This document shows positions 49,863-57,952 of a stretch of DNA of 64,000 nucleotides, piece after piece. Every line of letters begins with the position of its first letter. Position 1 is the first letter of the stretch. The stretch lies in NCBI RefSeq assembly GCF_009806985.1, contig NZ_WUAX01000011.1, positions 400,834 to 464,833 of the forward strand. The letters run 5' to 3'. Under the pieces are notes generated by a model that saw only the letters and a program-made list of their open reading frames with translations, had not been told where the DNA came from and searched no databases. A program made the translations under genes and the position numbers. Origin of the DNA: Halorubrum sp. JWXQ-INN 858. Lineage in GTDB: Archaea > Halobacteriota > Halobacteria > Halobacteriales > Haloferacaceae.

Positions 49863-50815
49863 CCGACCTCGTCACCTTCGGCGAGACGATGCTCCGGCTC
49901 TCCCCCCCGCGCGGCGAGCGCTTGGAAACGACCCGCGACCTCGACGTCCAAGCCGGGGGCGCGGAGAGCAACGTCGCGGTCGGCGCGGCCCGCCTCGGCG
50001 TCGACGCGGCGTGGCTCTCGAAGCTCCCGGACTCCCCGCTCGGGCGGCGGGTCGTCGGCGAGCTCCGGAGCCACGGCGTCCGGACGGGCGTCTCGTGGGC
50101 GGACCCCGAAACCACCCGGCTCGGAACGTACTACCTCGAACACGGCGGCGACCCGCGCGGGACGAACGTGATCTACGACCGCGCGAACGCCGCGATCACG
50201 ACCGTGACGCCCGAGGAGCTCTCGACGAGCGTGTTCGAGTCGGCCGGGCGGTTCCACACGACGGGGATCACGCCGGCCCTCTCGGAGTCGGCCGCCGAGA
50301 CGACGGCCGCGCTGTTGCGCGCGGCTGGCGAGGCCGGCGTGACCCGCTCGTTCGACCTGAACTACCGCTCGAAGCTATGGACGCCCGAAGCGGCCAGGGC
50401 CGCATACGAGGGCCTCTTCCCCGAGATCGACACGCTGTTCGTCCCGCGCCGGGACGCGATTGAGGTCCTCGACCGCGAGGGCGACGCCGTCGAGATCGCC
50501 CACGGGCTCGCCTCGGAGTTCGGTTTCACCTCCGTCGTCGTCACCCGGGGGACCGAGGGCGCGATCGCGCTCCGTGAGGGCTCCGTCCACGAGCAGGGCG
50601 TCTTCGAGGCGGAGACGTGCGACGCCATCGGCACCGGCGACGCCTTCGTCGCCGGCTACCTCGCGAAGCGGATCGCGGGCGGGGGCGTCGGCGACGCACT
50701 GGAGTGGGCCGCGGCGACCGCCGCGCTCAAGCGCACCGTCGACGGCGACCTCGCCGTCGTGACGCCCGAGGAGGTCGAAGCGGTCGTCGACGGCGGGGCC
50801 GGGATCGACCGATAA
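49859..50815 (+). CDS. kdgK: 2-keto-3-deoxygluconate kinase (PfkB family)
   Basis: Phosphorylates KDG to KDPG with ATP in the haloarchaeal semi-phosphorylative Entner-Doudoroff pathway; the product is cleaved by the eda gene product at 13830. The 318-residue PfkB protein has [20 protein letters not shown], the substrate region [36 protein letters not shown], and the anion-hole/base motif [16 protein letters not shown] with the catalytic Asp in GTGD. The GTG at 49859 (MTDLVTFGE) is chosen for the conserved start and because it overlaps the leader ORF stop; a GTG 9 nt earlier is possible. Confidence 0.92.
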   Translation: MTDLVTFGETMLRLSPPRGERLETTRDLDVQAGGAESNVAVGAARLGVDAAWLSKLPDSPLGRRVVGELRSHGVRTGVSWADPETTRLGTYYLEHGGDPRGTNVIYDRANAAITTVTPEELSTSVFESAGRFHTTGITPALSESAAETTAALLRAAGEAGVTRSFDLNYRSKLWTPEAARAAYEGLFPEIDTLFVPRRDAIEVLDREGDAVEIAHGLASEFGFTSVVVTRGTEGAIALREGSVHEQGVFEAETCDAIGTGDAFVAGYLAKRIAGGGVGDALEWAAATAALKRTVDGDLAVVTPEEVEAVVDGGAGIDR

Positions 50816-50898
50816 CGCCCGCTCGCTCGGACCGCCGACGCGACGCCGGCCCGCGCGTCCTCCCGCGGATCGACGACGCGCCTGCCGCCGAGGGCAAC

Positions 50899-50906
50899 CC
50901 TTAGTA
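50899..50906 (+). promoter_or_regulatory. TATA-like box of the disulfide oxidoreductase gene
   Basis: CCTTAGTA about 23-30 nt upstream of the ATG at 50929. Confidence 0.5.
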
Positions 50907-50928
50907 CGCCCGGGACTTCCGGGGGAGT

Positions 50929-52386
50929 ATGCACGTCGTCGTCATCGGAGCCTACGGCAGCGCGGGCGCGGCCGTCGCGGACGAGCTCGCGCCACACGTC
51001 GGGAAACGCGTCGAACGACTCACCCTGGTCGACAACGGCGACCCCGGCGGCGGGCTCTGTATCCTCGAGGGCTGTATGCCCTCGAAGGAGCTGCTCTCCG
51101 CGGCCGCCCACCGGTTCGAAGGGCGGGACGACGGTCGACTGACGGGCGCGCCCCACGGGCTGGACCTCGAACGGATCGTCGCCGAGAAGAACGACCGCAC
51201 GCGCGGCTGGGCCGGCCACCGGCGCGACGCCGTCCACGACCTCGCCGAGCGGGACGGGATCGAGTTCTACCACGAGCCGGCCCGGTTCGTCGACGACCAC
51301 GTCGTCGCCATCGGCGGCGGCCCGCCGGGCGCTGACGCCGATCCGGTCGAGGTCGTCGAGGCGGACTACGTCGTGATCGCGACCGGGTCGGTCCCGAACG
51401 TCCCGACGATCTCCGGCTACGACGCGCTCCCGTCGTCGTCGGTGTACACGAGCGAGGACACCCTCCACGCGACCGACTTCCCCGACTCCGGCGTCGTGAT
51501 GGGGTTCGGCTACGTCGGCATGGAGATGGTCCCGTACCTCGCGGAGGCGGGCGTCGACGTCACCGTGATCGAACACGACGAGCGCCCGCTCGACGAGGCG
51601 GACCCGGAGTTCGGCGACGCCCTCCTCGAGATCTACCGCGAGGAGTTCGACGTCGAGATCCGCACCGAGGTGTACGAGGAGTCGATCGAGGCGCACGGGG
51701 ACGGGGTCCGGCTCCACCTCGACGACGAGAGCCACGTCGACGCCGGCGCGGTGTTCCAGTTCACGGGGCGGACGCCGAACCTCGGTCGGCTCGGGCTGGA
51801 ACACACCTCCCTGGCGCCCGAGGCCGGGTGGATCGACGCGACGATGCGCCCGCCGAACGACGACCGCACGTTCGTCGTCGGCGACGTGAACGGTCGCGAG
51901 CCGATCCTCCACGTCGCGAAAGAGCAGGGCTTTCAGGCGGCCGAGAACGTCCTTCGCCACGCGCAGGGGAAGCCGGCGAAGCCGTACACGAACGTCCACC
52001 ACCACGTCGTCTTCTCGGGGGCGGGCGTCTACCCGTTCGCGCGCGTCGGCCACACGCCGCGGTCGGCCACGGAGGCGGGCCACGCGACGGTCGTCGCGAC
52101 CCGACAGGCGAGCGACGACGGCGTCTTCAAGTCGAAAAACGTTCCACACGGGCTCGGGCGGCTCGTCGTCGACGCCGACGACGGCACCGTCCTCGGCTGG
52201 CAGGGGCTCCACTACCACGCGGACACGATGGCGAAGACGTTCCAGATCGCCGTCGAAATGGGCCTCGACGTGCGTGAGATCCCGGACCGGGCGTACCACC
52301 CGACGCTCCCGGAGAACCTCGACGGGCTCATCCGCGAGTGTGCGGCGGGCGTCGAGGACGCGGGAAGCGAGGATCGAGGAGCGTAA
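50929..52386 (+). CDS. Pyridine nucleotide-disulfide oxidoreductase (class I)
   Basis: A 485-residue FAD flavoprotein of the dihydrolipoamide dehydrogenase/glutathione reductase class. It has the redox disulfide C-x4-C in GGGLCILEGCMPSKELL, the FAD-associated VVIATGSVPNVPTI, the NAD(P)-binding VVMGFGYVGMEMVPYLAEAG, TFVVGDVNG, and the C-terminal YHPTLPENLDGL carrying the catalytic-type His of the partner subunit. The N-terminal FAD motif is altered (VVVIGAYGSAGAAV, an AxGxxG form). Other haloarchaeal relatives seem to share this change. Substrate unknown; no 2-oxoacid dehydrogenase genes are adjacent, so a lipoamide, bis-gamma-glutamylcystine or metal-reducing role is open. Confidence 0.85.
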   Translation: MHVVVIGAYGSAGAAVADELAPHVGKRVERLTLVDNGDPGGGLCILEGCMPSKELLSAAAHRFEGRDDGRLTGAPHGLDLERIVAEKNDRTRGWAGHRRDAVHDLAERDGIEFYHEPARFVDDHVVAIGGGPPGADADPVEVVEADYVVIATGSVPNVPTISGYDALPSSSVYTSEDTLHATDFPDSGVVMGFGYVGMEMVPYLAEAGVDVTVIEHDERPLDEADPEFGDALLEIYREEFDVEIRTEVYEESIEAHGDGVRLHLDDESHVDAGAVFQFTGRTPNLGRLGLEHTSLAPEAGWIDATMRPPNDDRTFVVGDVNGREPILHVAKEQGFQAAENVLRHAQGKPAKPYTNVHHHVVFSGAGVYPFARVGHTPRSATEAGHATVVATRQASDDGVFKSKNVPHGLGRLVVDADDGTVLGWQGLHYHADTMAKTFQIAVEMGLDVREIPDRAYHPTLPENLDGLIRECAAGVEDAGSEDRGA

Positions 52387-52412
52387 CGCGGCGGCGTAAG
52401 GGGTTCCCGTCC

Positions 52413-52829
52413 TCACTCCTCCACGTGGACGGTCGCGTACATGCCGCCGTCCTCGTGGGGGATACAGACGTAGTCGTAGCGGCCGGGCACCTCGAAGGTG
52501 TGTGCGAAGCGGTCGCCGTTCTCGAGTTTCCCGCCGAAGTCGTCGAGCCACTCCTCGCGGGCGGTTTCCTCGTCCGCGTAGCCGCCGGACGCGAAGTACG
52601 CCGCGTCGTCCGGGATGCCGCCCTCGTAGGCGGTGACCGTGTGGGTCCGGGTGCTCGTGTTCTCCCAGACGACGGTCCCGCCGACCGGGACCGTAATCTC
52701 GTCGGGCACGAAGCCGTCGGCGGTCATCGCGACGTCGTGGTCCTCGTCCAGACAGCCCGCGAGCGCGAGGGGGGCCCCGACCGCGACGCCGGCGACGCCG
52801 ACCCGGCCGAGGAACCGTCTCCGATCCAT
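52413..52829 (-). CDS. Halocyanin-like blue copper lipoprotein
   Basis: A 138-residue cupredoxin exported by Tat: MDRRRFLGRVG, then lipobox LAGC with C26. The domain shows type 1 copper ligands: His in TRTHTVTAYEGG and the C-x2-H-x4-M set in DYVCIPHEDGGMYATV. Halocyanins are membrane-tethered electron carriers facing outside the cell. The insertion around 75-100 (YFASGGYADEETAREEWL) is common in haloarchaeal members. The ATG at 52829 is fixed by the signal peptide. It is divergent from pssA across a repeat-filled spacer. Confidence 0.9.
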   Translation of the reverse strand: MDRRRFLGRVGVAGVAVGAPLALAGCLDEDHDVAMTADGFVPDEITVPVGGTVVWENTSTRTHTVTAYEGGIPDDAAYFASGGYADEETAREEWLDDFGGKLENGDRFAHTFEVPGRYDYVCIPHEDGGMYATVHVEE

Positions 52830-52880
52830 ACCGACGTTCGGGGCTTCGGTCGTTTGAAGGGCGCGATTCACCCCGTCGGA

Positions 52881-52979
52881 TGGGAACGGCTCCGCCTCGC
52901 TCGGTGGGAACGCCTCCGCCTCGCTCGGTGGGAACGCCTCCGCCTCGCTCGGTGCGAACGCCTCCTCCCCATCGCTCGG
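52881..52979. repeat. 24-nt repeat between the halocyanin and pssA genes
   Basis: Three perfect or near-perfect 24-nt units (52881, 52905, 52929) of TGGGAACGCCTCCGCCTCGC plus TCGG, then a diverged 27-nt unit to 52979. The array sits in the divergent promoter region. Confidence 0.9.
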
Positions 52980-53000
52980 CGGGCCCGATCGATAACAAAC

Positions 53001-53009
53001 CCTAAAAGC
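53001..53009 (+). promoter_or_regulatory. TATA box of pssA
   Basis: CCTAAAAGC 22-30 nt upstream of the ATG at 53031. Confidence 0.5.
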
Positions 53010-53030
53010 GGGGTCGTCGACCGATCCGGT

Positions 53031-53747
53031 ATGCACCTGCGGGTGATCGGTCGGCTCGGGCTCGCCGACGCGGTGACGGTGGCGAACGCCGCGGTCGGCT
53101 TCCTCGCGGTGATCGCCGCGACCGTCGACGTCGCGCTCGCGGCCCGACTGATCCTCTTCGCCGCGGTCGCCGACGGGCTCGACGGGGTCGTCGCCCGTCG
53201 GCGCGGGTCGACGCCCGCCGGCCCCTATCTCGACTCGCTGGCGGACGTCGCGTCCTTCGGCGTCGCGCCCGCGACGCTCGTCGCGGTCGTCGTCCTCGAC
53301 GCGCACGCGTTCGGAGTGAACCCCCTCCTCGTCGGCGTCGGTGTCGGCGTCGCCGCCCTCTTCGTCTCGATGGCGGTCGCCCGGCTCGGGCTGTACACCG
53401 CCTACGACAGCGAGAGCCGGGAGACGGTCGGCGTCCCGACGACGCTCGCGGCGACCGTCCTCGCGGCCGCCGTCCTGGCGGGCTACACCGACCCGGCGCT
53501 GCTGGTCGCGGCCGCGGCCGTCTTCGCGGTGCTGATGGGGTCGACGGTCACGTATCCGGACCTCCACGCGCAGGACGCGCTCGTGATGGGCGTCGTGCAG
53601 GCGGCGGTGATCCTTGCACCGCTCGCGAACGCCGCCCTCCCCGCGCTCCCGGCCTGGATCGGTGAGGGCTTCGCGTTCGCGCTCCTGTTTCTCGCCTGCG
53701 GCTACCTCCTCCTCGGCCCGTGGTTCTACTGGGGCGACGGCCTCTAA
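53031..53747 (+). CDS. pssA: Archaetidylserine synthase (CDP-alcohol phosphatidyltransferase)
   Basis: A 238-residue membrane enzyme joining serine to CDP-archaeol. The CDP-alcohol phosphatidyltransferase motif is complete: D-G-L-D-G-V-V-A-R, then G, then D-S-L-A-D (DGLDGVVARRRG and GPYLDSLADVASFG, about 50-75). About seven to eight hydrophobic helices follow. In haloarchaea this enzyme, with PssD, makes the lipid precursor used when archaeosortase-processed proteins are anchored; that link is family knowledge. The ATG at 53031 fits the TATA box. No archaeosortase gene is nearby. Confidence 0.9.
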   Translation: MHLRVIGRLGLADAVTVANAAVGFLAVIAATVDVALAARLILFAAVADGLDGVVARRRGSTPAGPYLDSLADVASFGVAPATLVAVVVLDAHAFGVNPLLVGVGVGVAALFVSMAVARLGLYTAYDSESRETVGVPTTLAATVLAAAVLAGYTDPALLVAAAAVFAVLMGSTVTYPDLHAQDALVMGVVQAAVILAPLANAALPALPAWIGEGFAFALLFLACGYLLLGPWFYWGDGL

Positions 53748-53770
53748 CCGTCGCCGGCGGCGACTGCCGG

Positions 53771-53897
53771 TCCCAACGGCCGATTCGCCCGAACGCCGAC
53801 GACGACCGCAGGCTCGCTTGAACGCCGACGACCGCCGATTCATCCGAACGCCGCCGACGACCGCTGGCTCACTCGAACGCCGACAGCGACCGCTGGT
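53771..53897. repeat. 26-29-nt repeat derived from the adenine methylase tail
   Basis: On the minus strand, the last 29 nt of the methylase gene including its TGA (CGGTCGCTGTCGGCGTTCGA) are followed by three more copies of about 29, 26 and 29 nt with GCGGTCGTCGGCGTTC cores. They reach almost to the pssA stop at 53747. This is the clearest example of a spacer made from a duplicated gene end. Confidence 0.85.
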
Positions 53898-54813
53898 CCG
53901 TCCCCCGCCGCTCGTCCGGCGGGACCGACGTCGCGATCACTTCGTTCACCTCGCCGCGGGCGTCGGCGTCGCTGTTGATCGCGCGGGTCGCGGCCACGTG
54001 GTCGACGAACAGCCCCGCGTCCGCGTAGGTGTCGTAGGTGACTCCGGAGTTCGAGCAGACGACGTGGACCCCACGCGCCGCGAGGTCGACGGCGAGGTCG
54101 ACGAGCGCGAGCTGGTCCTCGCGGTCGAAGCCGCCGGCGCTGTACTCCGCGAAGTCGGCGGTGGGGCTCATCGGCTCGTACGGCGGGTCGAAGTAGACCA
54201 GATCGCCCGGCTCGACGGCGTCGGCGACGTAGTCGTACTCCCCCTGTCGGAGCGCGTCGTCGGGGAGCCGCCGGAGGACGCGGCTCGCCTCGCGGACCTG
54301 CTCCGCGCGGACCCAGTCGGGGTCGGCGTATCGGCCGATCGGGACGTTGAACTCCCCGTCGGCGTTCTCGCGGTAGAGGCCGTTGAACCCCGTCCGATTC
54401 AAGTAGAGCAGCCGAGCGGCCTCCGCGAGGTCGTCGAACGGCTCGCCGTTCGGCCGGCGGTTGAACAGCGCTCGCTGCTGGTAGTAGTAGGCGTCGACCG
54501 ACCGCCCCTTTCGGTCGGTCCGGGCGAACTCGCCGTCGGGGTCCGGGTCGCGCTCGGGGGGTGCGAGGGCGCGACACCGCTCGATCAGCTCGTCGGGGCG
54601 GTCGCGGACCTGGACGTAGAAGTTGTGGAGCCGGGCGTTGCGGTCGTTCACCGTACCGCGCCGGGGCTCGTGATCGAAAAAGAGCGCGCCGCTGCCGAGG
54701 AACGGCTCGTGGTAGGCGTTCGTGCCGGGGTCGTAGCTCGCGGGGAACCGCGCGTACAGCTCGTCGAGCAGCTGTCGTTTCCCGCCCGCCCACTTGAGGA
54801 TCGGCGTCGCCAT
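53869..54813 (-). CDS. DNA adenine methylase (Dam/DpnM type), orphan
   Basis: A 314-residue N6-adenine methyltransferase of the D12 class. SAM-binding motif PILKWAGGKRQLL with YHEPFLGSGALFF at 34-46, the catalytic DPPY in LVYFDPPYEPMS (D209), and the recognition-domain segment YLNRTGFNGLYRENADGEFNVP. No restriction endonuclease or specificity gene is adjacent, so it looks like a solitary methylase. Specificity is not determined, though GATC is common in this class. The ATG at 54813 follows minus-strand CCTTTTTAGG (54841-54850). Confidence 0.92.
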   Translation of the reverse strand: MATPILKWAGGKRQLLDELYARFPASYDPGTNAYHEPFLGSGALFFDHEPRRGTVNDRNARLHNFYVQVRDRPDELIERCRALAPPERDPDPDGEFARTDRKGRSVDAYYYQQRALFNRRPNGEPFDDLAEAARLLYLNRTGFNGLYRENADGEFNVPIGRYADPDWVRAEQVREASRVLRRLPDDALRQGEYDYVADAVEPGDLVYFDPPYEPMSPTADFAEYSAGGFDREDQLALVDLAVDLAARGVHVVCSNSGVTYDTYADAGLFVDHVAATRAINSDADARGEVNEVIATSVPPDERRGTDQRSLSAFE

Positions 54814-54840
54814 CGGTCGTTCGATAGCAGCGGTCGGGGA

Positions 54841-54850
54841 CCTAAAAAGG
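54841..54850 (-). promoter_or_regulatory. TATA box of the adenine methylase gene
   Basis: Minus-strand CTTTTTAGGT 28-37 nt upstream of the ATG. Confidence 0.5.
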
Positions 54851-54917
54851 GTCGTTCATCGGAGCGAGAAAGCGGACGGCGTGGATCGGAAACCGTCGGC
54901 GGCGGGACCGGACCCGC

Positions 54918-55649
54918 TTATAACAGGTCGTCGAACTCCTTGTGGCGGGTGATCTCGACGCCGTCGGCGGTGACGACGGCGATGTTGATCCCGTTACCGG
55001 ACGCGAGGTCGCGCTCGACGGCGGACTTGATCGCCCTCGCCGCGACGGTCTTCGCCTCGTCGACGGTGAGGTCGTCGTCGTACTCCTGCTCTAAGACGCC
55101 GAGCGCGTACTGCGAGCCGGAGCCCGTGACCGTGTACTCCTCCTCGATGATGGAGCCGAGGGGGTCGATGGAGTAGACGTGGGGGCCGGTGTCGTCGACG
55201 CCGCCGAGGATCGGCTGGACGATGTAGAACGCGCCCGTGCGGAGGAGGTTCCCGGTGAGCGTCGACAGCGCCTGCATCGACATGTCCTTGCCGCGGCGCG
55301 CCTCGTAGAGGTTCGTCTCGGCGCGGAGCGTGGAGATGAGGTTCTGGGCGGCCGAGACGCCGCCGGCGATGGTGAGCGCGGCGGTCGGGTGGACCTGTTC
55401 GACCTTCTGGACGTCCTTCGAGGAGACCATTCGTCCGAGCGAGGCGCGCATGTCCGTCGCGAGCACGACGCCCTCGGCGGTCTTGATGCCGACCGTCGTC
55501 GTCCCCGTCTTGACGCCGTCGTCGTCGTTCGCGGCCGCGGCGCGGCCCTCCGAGCCGTCGAACTCGCCGAGCTCCGGACCGAAGACGGGCTGATCGCGGC
55601 CCAGTTCGCCGGACAGCTCGCCCGAGAGATCGCCTGTCGGTGTTCGCAT
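54918..55649 (-). CDS. psmB: Proteasome beta subunit
   Basis: Catalytic subunit of the archaeal 20S proteasome. The 243-residue precursor has a 49-residue propeptide, acidic and rich in GELSGELG, ending KTG. Cleavage exposes Thr50 of TTTVGIKTAEGVVLATD as the N-terminal nucleophile. Lys in DMRAS-type position is replaced in the usual way within ATDMRASLGRMVSSKD, and SGSQYALGVLEQEYDDDLTVDEA is typical. The ATG at 55649 (MRTPTGDLSGEL) follows a TATA box. No alpha subunit gene is in the window. Confidence 0.96.
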   Translation of the reverse strand: MRTPTGDLSGELSGELGRDQPVFGPELGEFDGSEGRAAAANDDDGVKTGTTTVGIKTAEGVVLATDMRASLGRMVSSKDVQKVEQVHPTAALTIAGGVSAAQNLISTLRAETNLYEARRGKDMSMQALSTLTGNLLRTGAFYIVQPILGGVDDTGPHVYSIDPLGSIIEEEYTVTGSGSQYALGVLEQEYDDDLTVDEAKTVAARAIKSAVERDLASGNGINIAVVTADGVEITRHKEFDDLL

Positions 55650-55673
55650 TACTACCTCGTTTGCCCGGCGCGC

Positions 55674-55681
55674 TGATAAAG
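55674..55681 (-). promoter_or_regulatory. TATA box of psmB
   Basis: Minus-strand CCTTTATC 25-32 nt upstream of the ATG at 55649. Confidence 0.6.
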
Positions 55682-55793
55682 GCAACCCTTCTGGTACCCG
55701 TCGCCGGTGTGTCACCGGTGCGCCGGTGTCACGACGGCGGTCCTCGTCGGTGTCGGTTCCGCGATCTCCGTCGGTGAAAAGGGGGCGGGGGCG

Positions 55794-55967
55794 TTATTCG
55801 TCGACGTTCTCGTAGGCTTCGCCGGTGGTCTCGACGAGCCGGCGGACGGGGAGGTTGATACCGAGGCGCTGGCGCGCGAACACCGCGACCGGGAACAGCG
55901 AGATCCCGACGGCGACGGTCGCCTGGTGAAGCCCGAAGAGGGCCGACGTACGGATGCGGTCGAACAT
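55794..55967 (-). CDS. Conserved small haloarchaeal protein
   Basis: A 57-residue protein starting MFDRIRTSALFGLHQA with one hydrophobic segment (ATVAVGISLFPVAVFARQRLG, about 16-36) and an acidic end (ETTGEAYENVDE). It is probably a membrane-associated peptide. I recall close relatives across haloarchaea without a known function. The ATG at 55967 lies about 30 nt from an excellent TATA box (TTATATAT), which supports the start and argues for real expression. Its nearest neighbour on the same strand is psmB, 144 nt downstream. Confidence 0.75.
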   Translation of the reverse strand: MFDRIRTSALFGLHQATVAVGISLFPVAVFARQRLGINLPVRRLVETTGEAYENVDE

Positions 55968-55994
55968 GGTTCTTCGATCGTCCAGTGCCCAAGG

Positions 55995-56004
55995 GCATAT
56001 ATAA
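55995..56004 (-). promoter_or_regulatory. TATA box of the small conserved gene
   Basis: Minus-strand TTATATATGC 28-37 nt upstream of the ATG at 55967, one of the strongest TATA matches in the window. Confidence 0.75.
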
Positions 56005-56171
56005 GCTTTCCGTGGTGGCGCTACGGACGAAGGGCTCCACGTCTTGCGTTTTTTAGTCCCGAATTGACGATCATGAAGGATATTGGGCATCCGGCGTCCA
56101 CACGCGTATCACAGGCGCTCAGGACGCCGCTCGTTTCCATAAGTTATGTGAATCGATCCGAGCCCGTCCGC

Positions 56172-56666
56172 CTACCTATCCTCGAGCCCGTCCGCCGCCT
56201 TCTCGGCGTCCTCGTGCGTCCCGAAGCGGTCGTCGAACAGCGCGACGACGCGCGACTCGATCTCGTCGCGGATCGGTCTGACCTCCTCGATCGGTCGCTC
56301 GCCGGGGTCGTCGAGCGCCCAGTCGTCGGTGTCGACGCCGTCGAGTTCGAGCGTCGAACAGCCCATCGTGGCGACGAAGTCGGACCCGGCGAGCGTCGTC
56401 TCCGAGACGTGTCTCGGCTCGCGCCCGCTCACGTCGAGGTCGACCTCCGCGAGCGCCTCGACGACGACGTCGTGGACCGACGCCGCGGGGGCGGTGCCGC
56501 CGGTCACGATCTCCACGTCGTCCTCGAGCCCGCGGGCGGCGCGCTCGCGCTCGGCGAACGCGGTCGCCATCTGGCTGCGACCCGCGTTGCGCACGCACAT
56601 GAACGTCAGGGTGGTCGTCGGCTGCTCGTCGGTCTCGGCGGTGTCGGTGGGGATTGGTTCGGTCAT
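56172..56666 (-). CDS. Low-molecular-weight phosphatase / arsenate reductase-like protein
   Basis: A 164-residue protein of the LMW phosphotyrosine phosphatase fold, with the P-loop C24-VRNAGR-S31 (C-x5-R-S) and second strand EIVTGGTAPAASVHDVVVEAL. FVATMGCSTLELDG matches arsenate-reductase-type relatives, as does the DDWALDDPGERPIEEV segment with the catalytic Asp. It lies downstream of the pst operon on the same strand, which suits phosphate or arsenate metabolism. The start at 56666 is the last of three ATGs created by a tandem duplication of the first 25 nt of the gene; the other two are in other frames. Confidence 0.85.
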   Translation of the reverse strand: MTEPIPTDTAETDEQPTTTLTFMCVRNAGRSQMATAFAERERAARGLEDDVEIVTGGTAPAASVHDVVVEALAEVDLDVSGREPRHVSETTLAGSDFVATMGCSTLELDGVDTDDWALDDPGERPIEEVRPIRDEIESRVVALFDDRFGTHEDAEKAADGLEDR

Positions 56667-56798
56667 CGTCGGTGGGGATTGGTTCGGTCATCGTCGGTGG
56701 GGGTTGGTTCGGTCATCGTCGGTGGGTTCGACGTGGTCGGTGGGTTCGGACGTGGTCGGTGGGTTCGGACGTGGTCGGTGGGTTCGGACGTGGTCGGT
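56647..56798. repeat. 25-nt start-codon repeat plus 19-nt repeat upstream of the LMW phosphatase
   Basis: On the minus strand, ATGACCGAACCAATCCCCAC and its following CGACG are repeated three times, placing ATGs at 56716, 56691 and 56666. Behind them a second array of four 19-nt units (TGGGTTCGGACGTGGTCGG on the plus strand) runs to about 56798. No gene is seen in 56667-56916. Confidence 0.9.
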
Positions 56799-56916
56799 AT
56801 GGCGTCGTCGGTCGTTCGGCGTCGCCGGCCGGTGGTTGGCCGGTGGCCGGCGGTCGGTGGCCGGTGGTCAGTGGTCGGTGATCGGCGGTCGGCGACCGGA
56901 CGGATACGAGGTGCCG

Positions 56917-57951
56917 CTACTCGGCGTTGGCCGGCGTCATCGGGTCGGCGTCGGCACGGCGGAGCGACGCCTGCAGCCCCGCCTCGGCGACGTTGATACC
57001 GTACTCTGCGGTGCGGCCGACGCTGTCGAGCACCGTCGCGAGCGGGTAACCGTTCGCGAGGTCCTGCTCGTAGAGCCGCCGGTCCAACGCGGCGGTCGCC
57101 TCCACGACCCGTTCCCCGTCCGCGACCGCCCTGCCGAGGGCGTCGGGGTCCCGGTCGCCGAGCGCCGCCGCGACCGCGTCGGCGACGACCGCGCGGGCGT
57201 CGCCGGCGACGCGGGCGATGTCGGCCGCCAGGTCCGCGGGGGGCTCGGCGTCGATCAACGCGGCCGTCCCCGCGATCTTTTCGGCGTGGTCGCCGACGCG
57301 TTCGATCTGGCGGGCGACCGTGTAGTAATCGAACGTGGTGAGCCCGTCCCCCGCGCCGTCGATCCGGACGTCGACGAGCGACTGCTGGAACTCGCGGGCG
57401 ACGAGCCCGAACAGCCGGTCGACGGTGTCGTCCTGCCCGGCGATCCGGCGACCCTCTTCCTCGTCCCCGGAGAGCGCCGCCTCGATCGCCTCCTCGTGCA
57501 TGGAGAGCGCCATCCCCTGCATCTGCGCGAGCGTCTGTTTCGGCGAGAGGTCCGCGACGTCGAGCATCGTCCGGGCGACGACCTCGCCGTCGCTCTCGGT
57601 GGCCACCTCGATGCCGACGAGTCCCGCGACCGCGTCGCGAACGGCCGCGCACGCCTCTCGCCCCGGCGCGTCAGTCACGTGCACGGTGTCCGCGCCGGCG
57701 ACGTACGCGGCCGCGACCGCCCGCCCGATCCGGGACGGGTCGTACCGGCTCGCGGAGAGCGACACCGTCCGGCGCGAGGCGTCGGCGTCCGGCTGGGTGA
57801 CGAGCAGCCGGTCGCCGCGCGTGTAGAGGTGGACGAGGCTCCCCGTGTCCAGCCCCTGCTCGTTCGCCCACGCCTTCGGCAGCGACACGGTGTACGTCGT
57901 TCCGCCGGTGAGCTGTACCTTCCGCTCGTAGGGGCCGTGGGGGTCGTCCAT
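56917..57951 (-). CDS. AbrB-PhoU fusion phosphate regulator
   Basis: A 344-residue protein. Residues about 8-52 form an AbrB/SpoVT swapped-hairpin DNA-binding domain (RKVQLTGGTTYTVSLPKAWANEQGL). Two PhoU-like helical repeats follow (about 110-220 and 230-330) with metal-contacting motifs such as RQIERVGDHAEKIAG and GRTAEYGINVAEAG. In haloarchaea such fusions are thought to act as phosphate-responsive regulators. The ATG at 57951 lies 1 nt after the phoU stop, so it is the last gene of the tight pst cluster. Confidence 0.9.
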   Translation of the reverse strand: MDDPHGPYERKVQLTGGTTYTVSLPKAWANEQGLDTGSLVHLYTRGDRLLVTQPDADASRRTVSLSASRYDPSRIGRAVAAAYVAGADTVHVTDAPGREACAAVRDAVAGLVGIEVATESDGEVVARTMLDVADLSPKQTLAQMQGMALSMHEEAIEAALSGDEEEGRRIAGQDDTVDRLFGLVAREFQQSLVDVRIDGAGDGLTTFDYYTVARQIERVGDHAEKIAGTAALIDAEPPADLAADIARVAGDARAVVADAVAAALGDRDPDALGRAVADGERVVEATAALDRRLYEQDLANGYPLATVLDSVGRTAEYGINVAEAGLQASLRRADADPMTPANAE

Positions 57952-57952
57952 C

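Noticed and set aside
55707..56171. A plus-strand frame through the psmB upstream region and the small gene
   Set aside because: It is open by composition only; the minus-strand 57-residue gene has a strong TATA box and a conserved-looking sequence.
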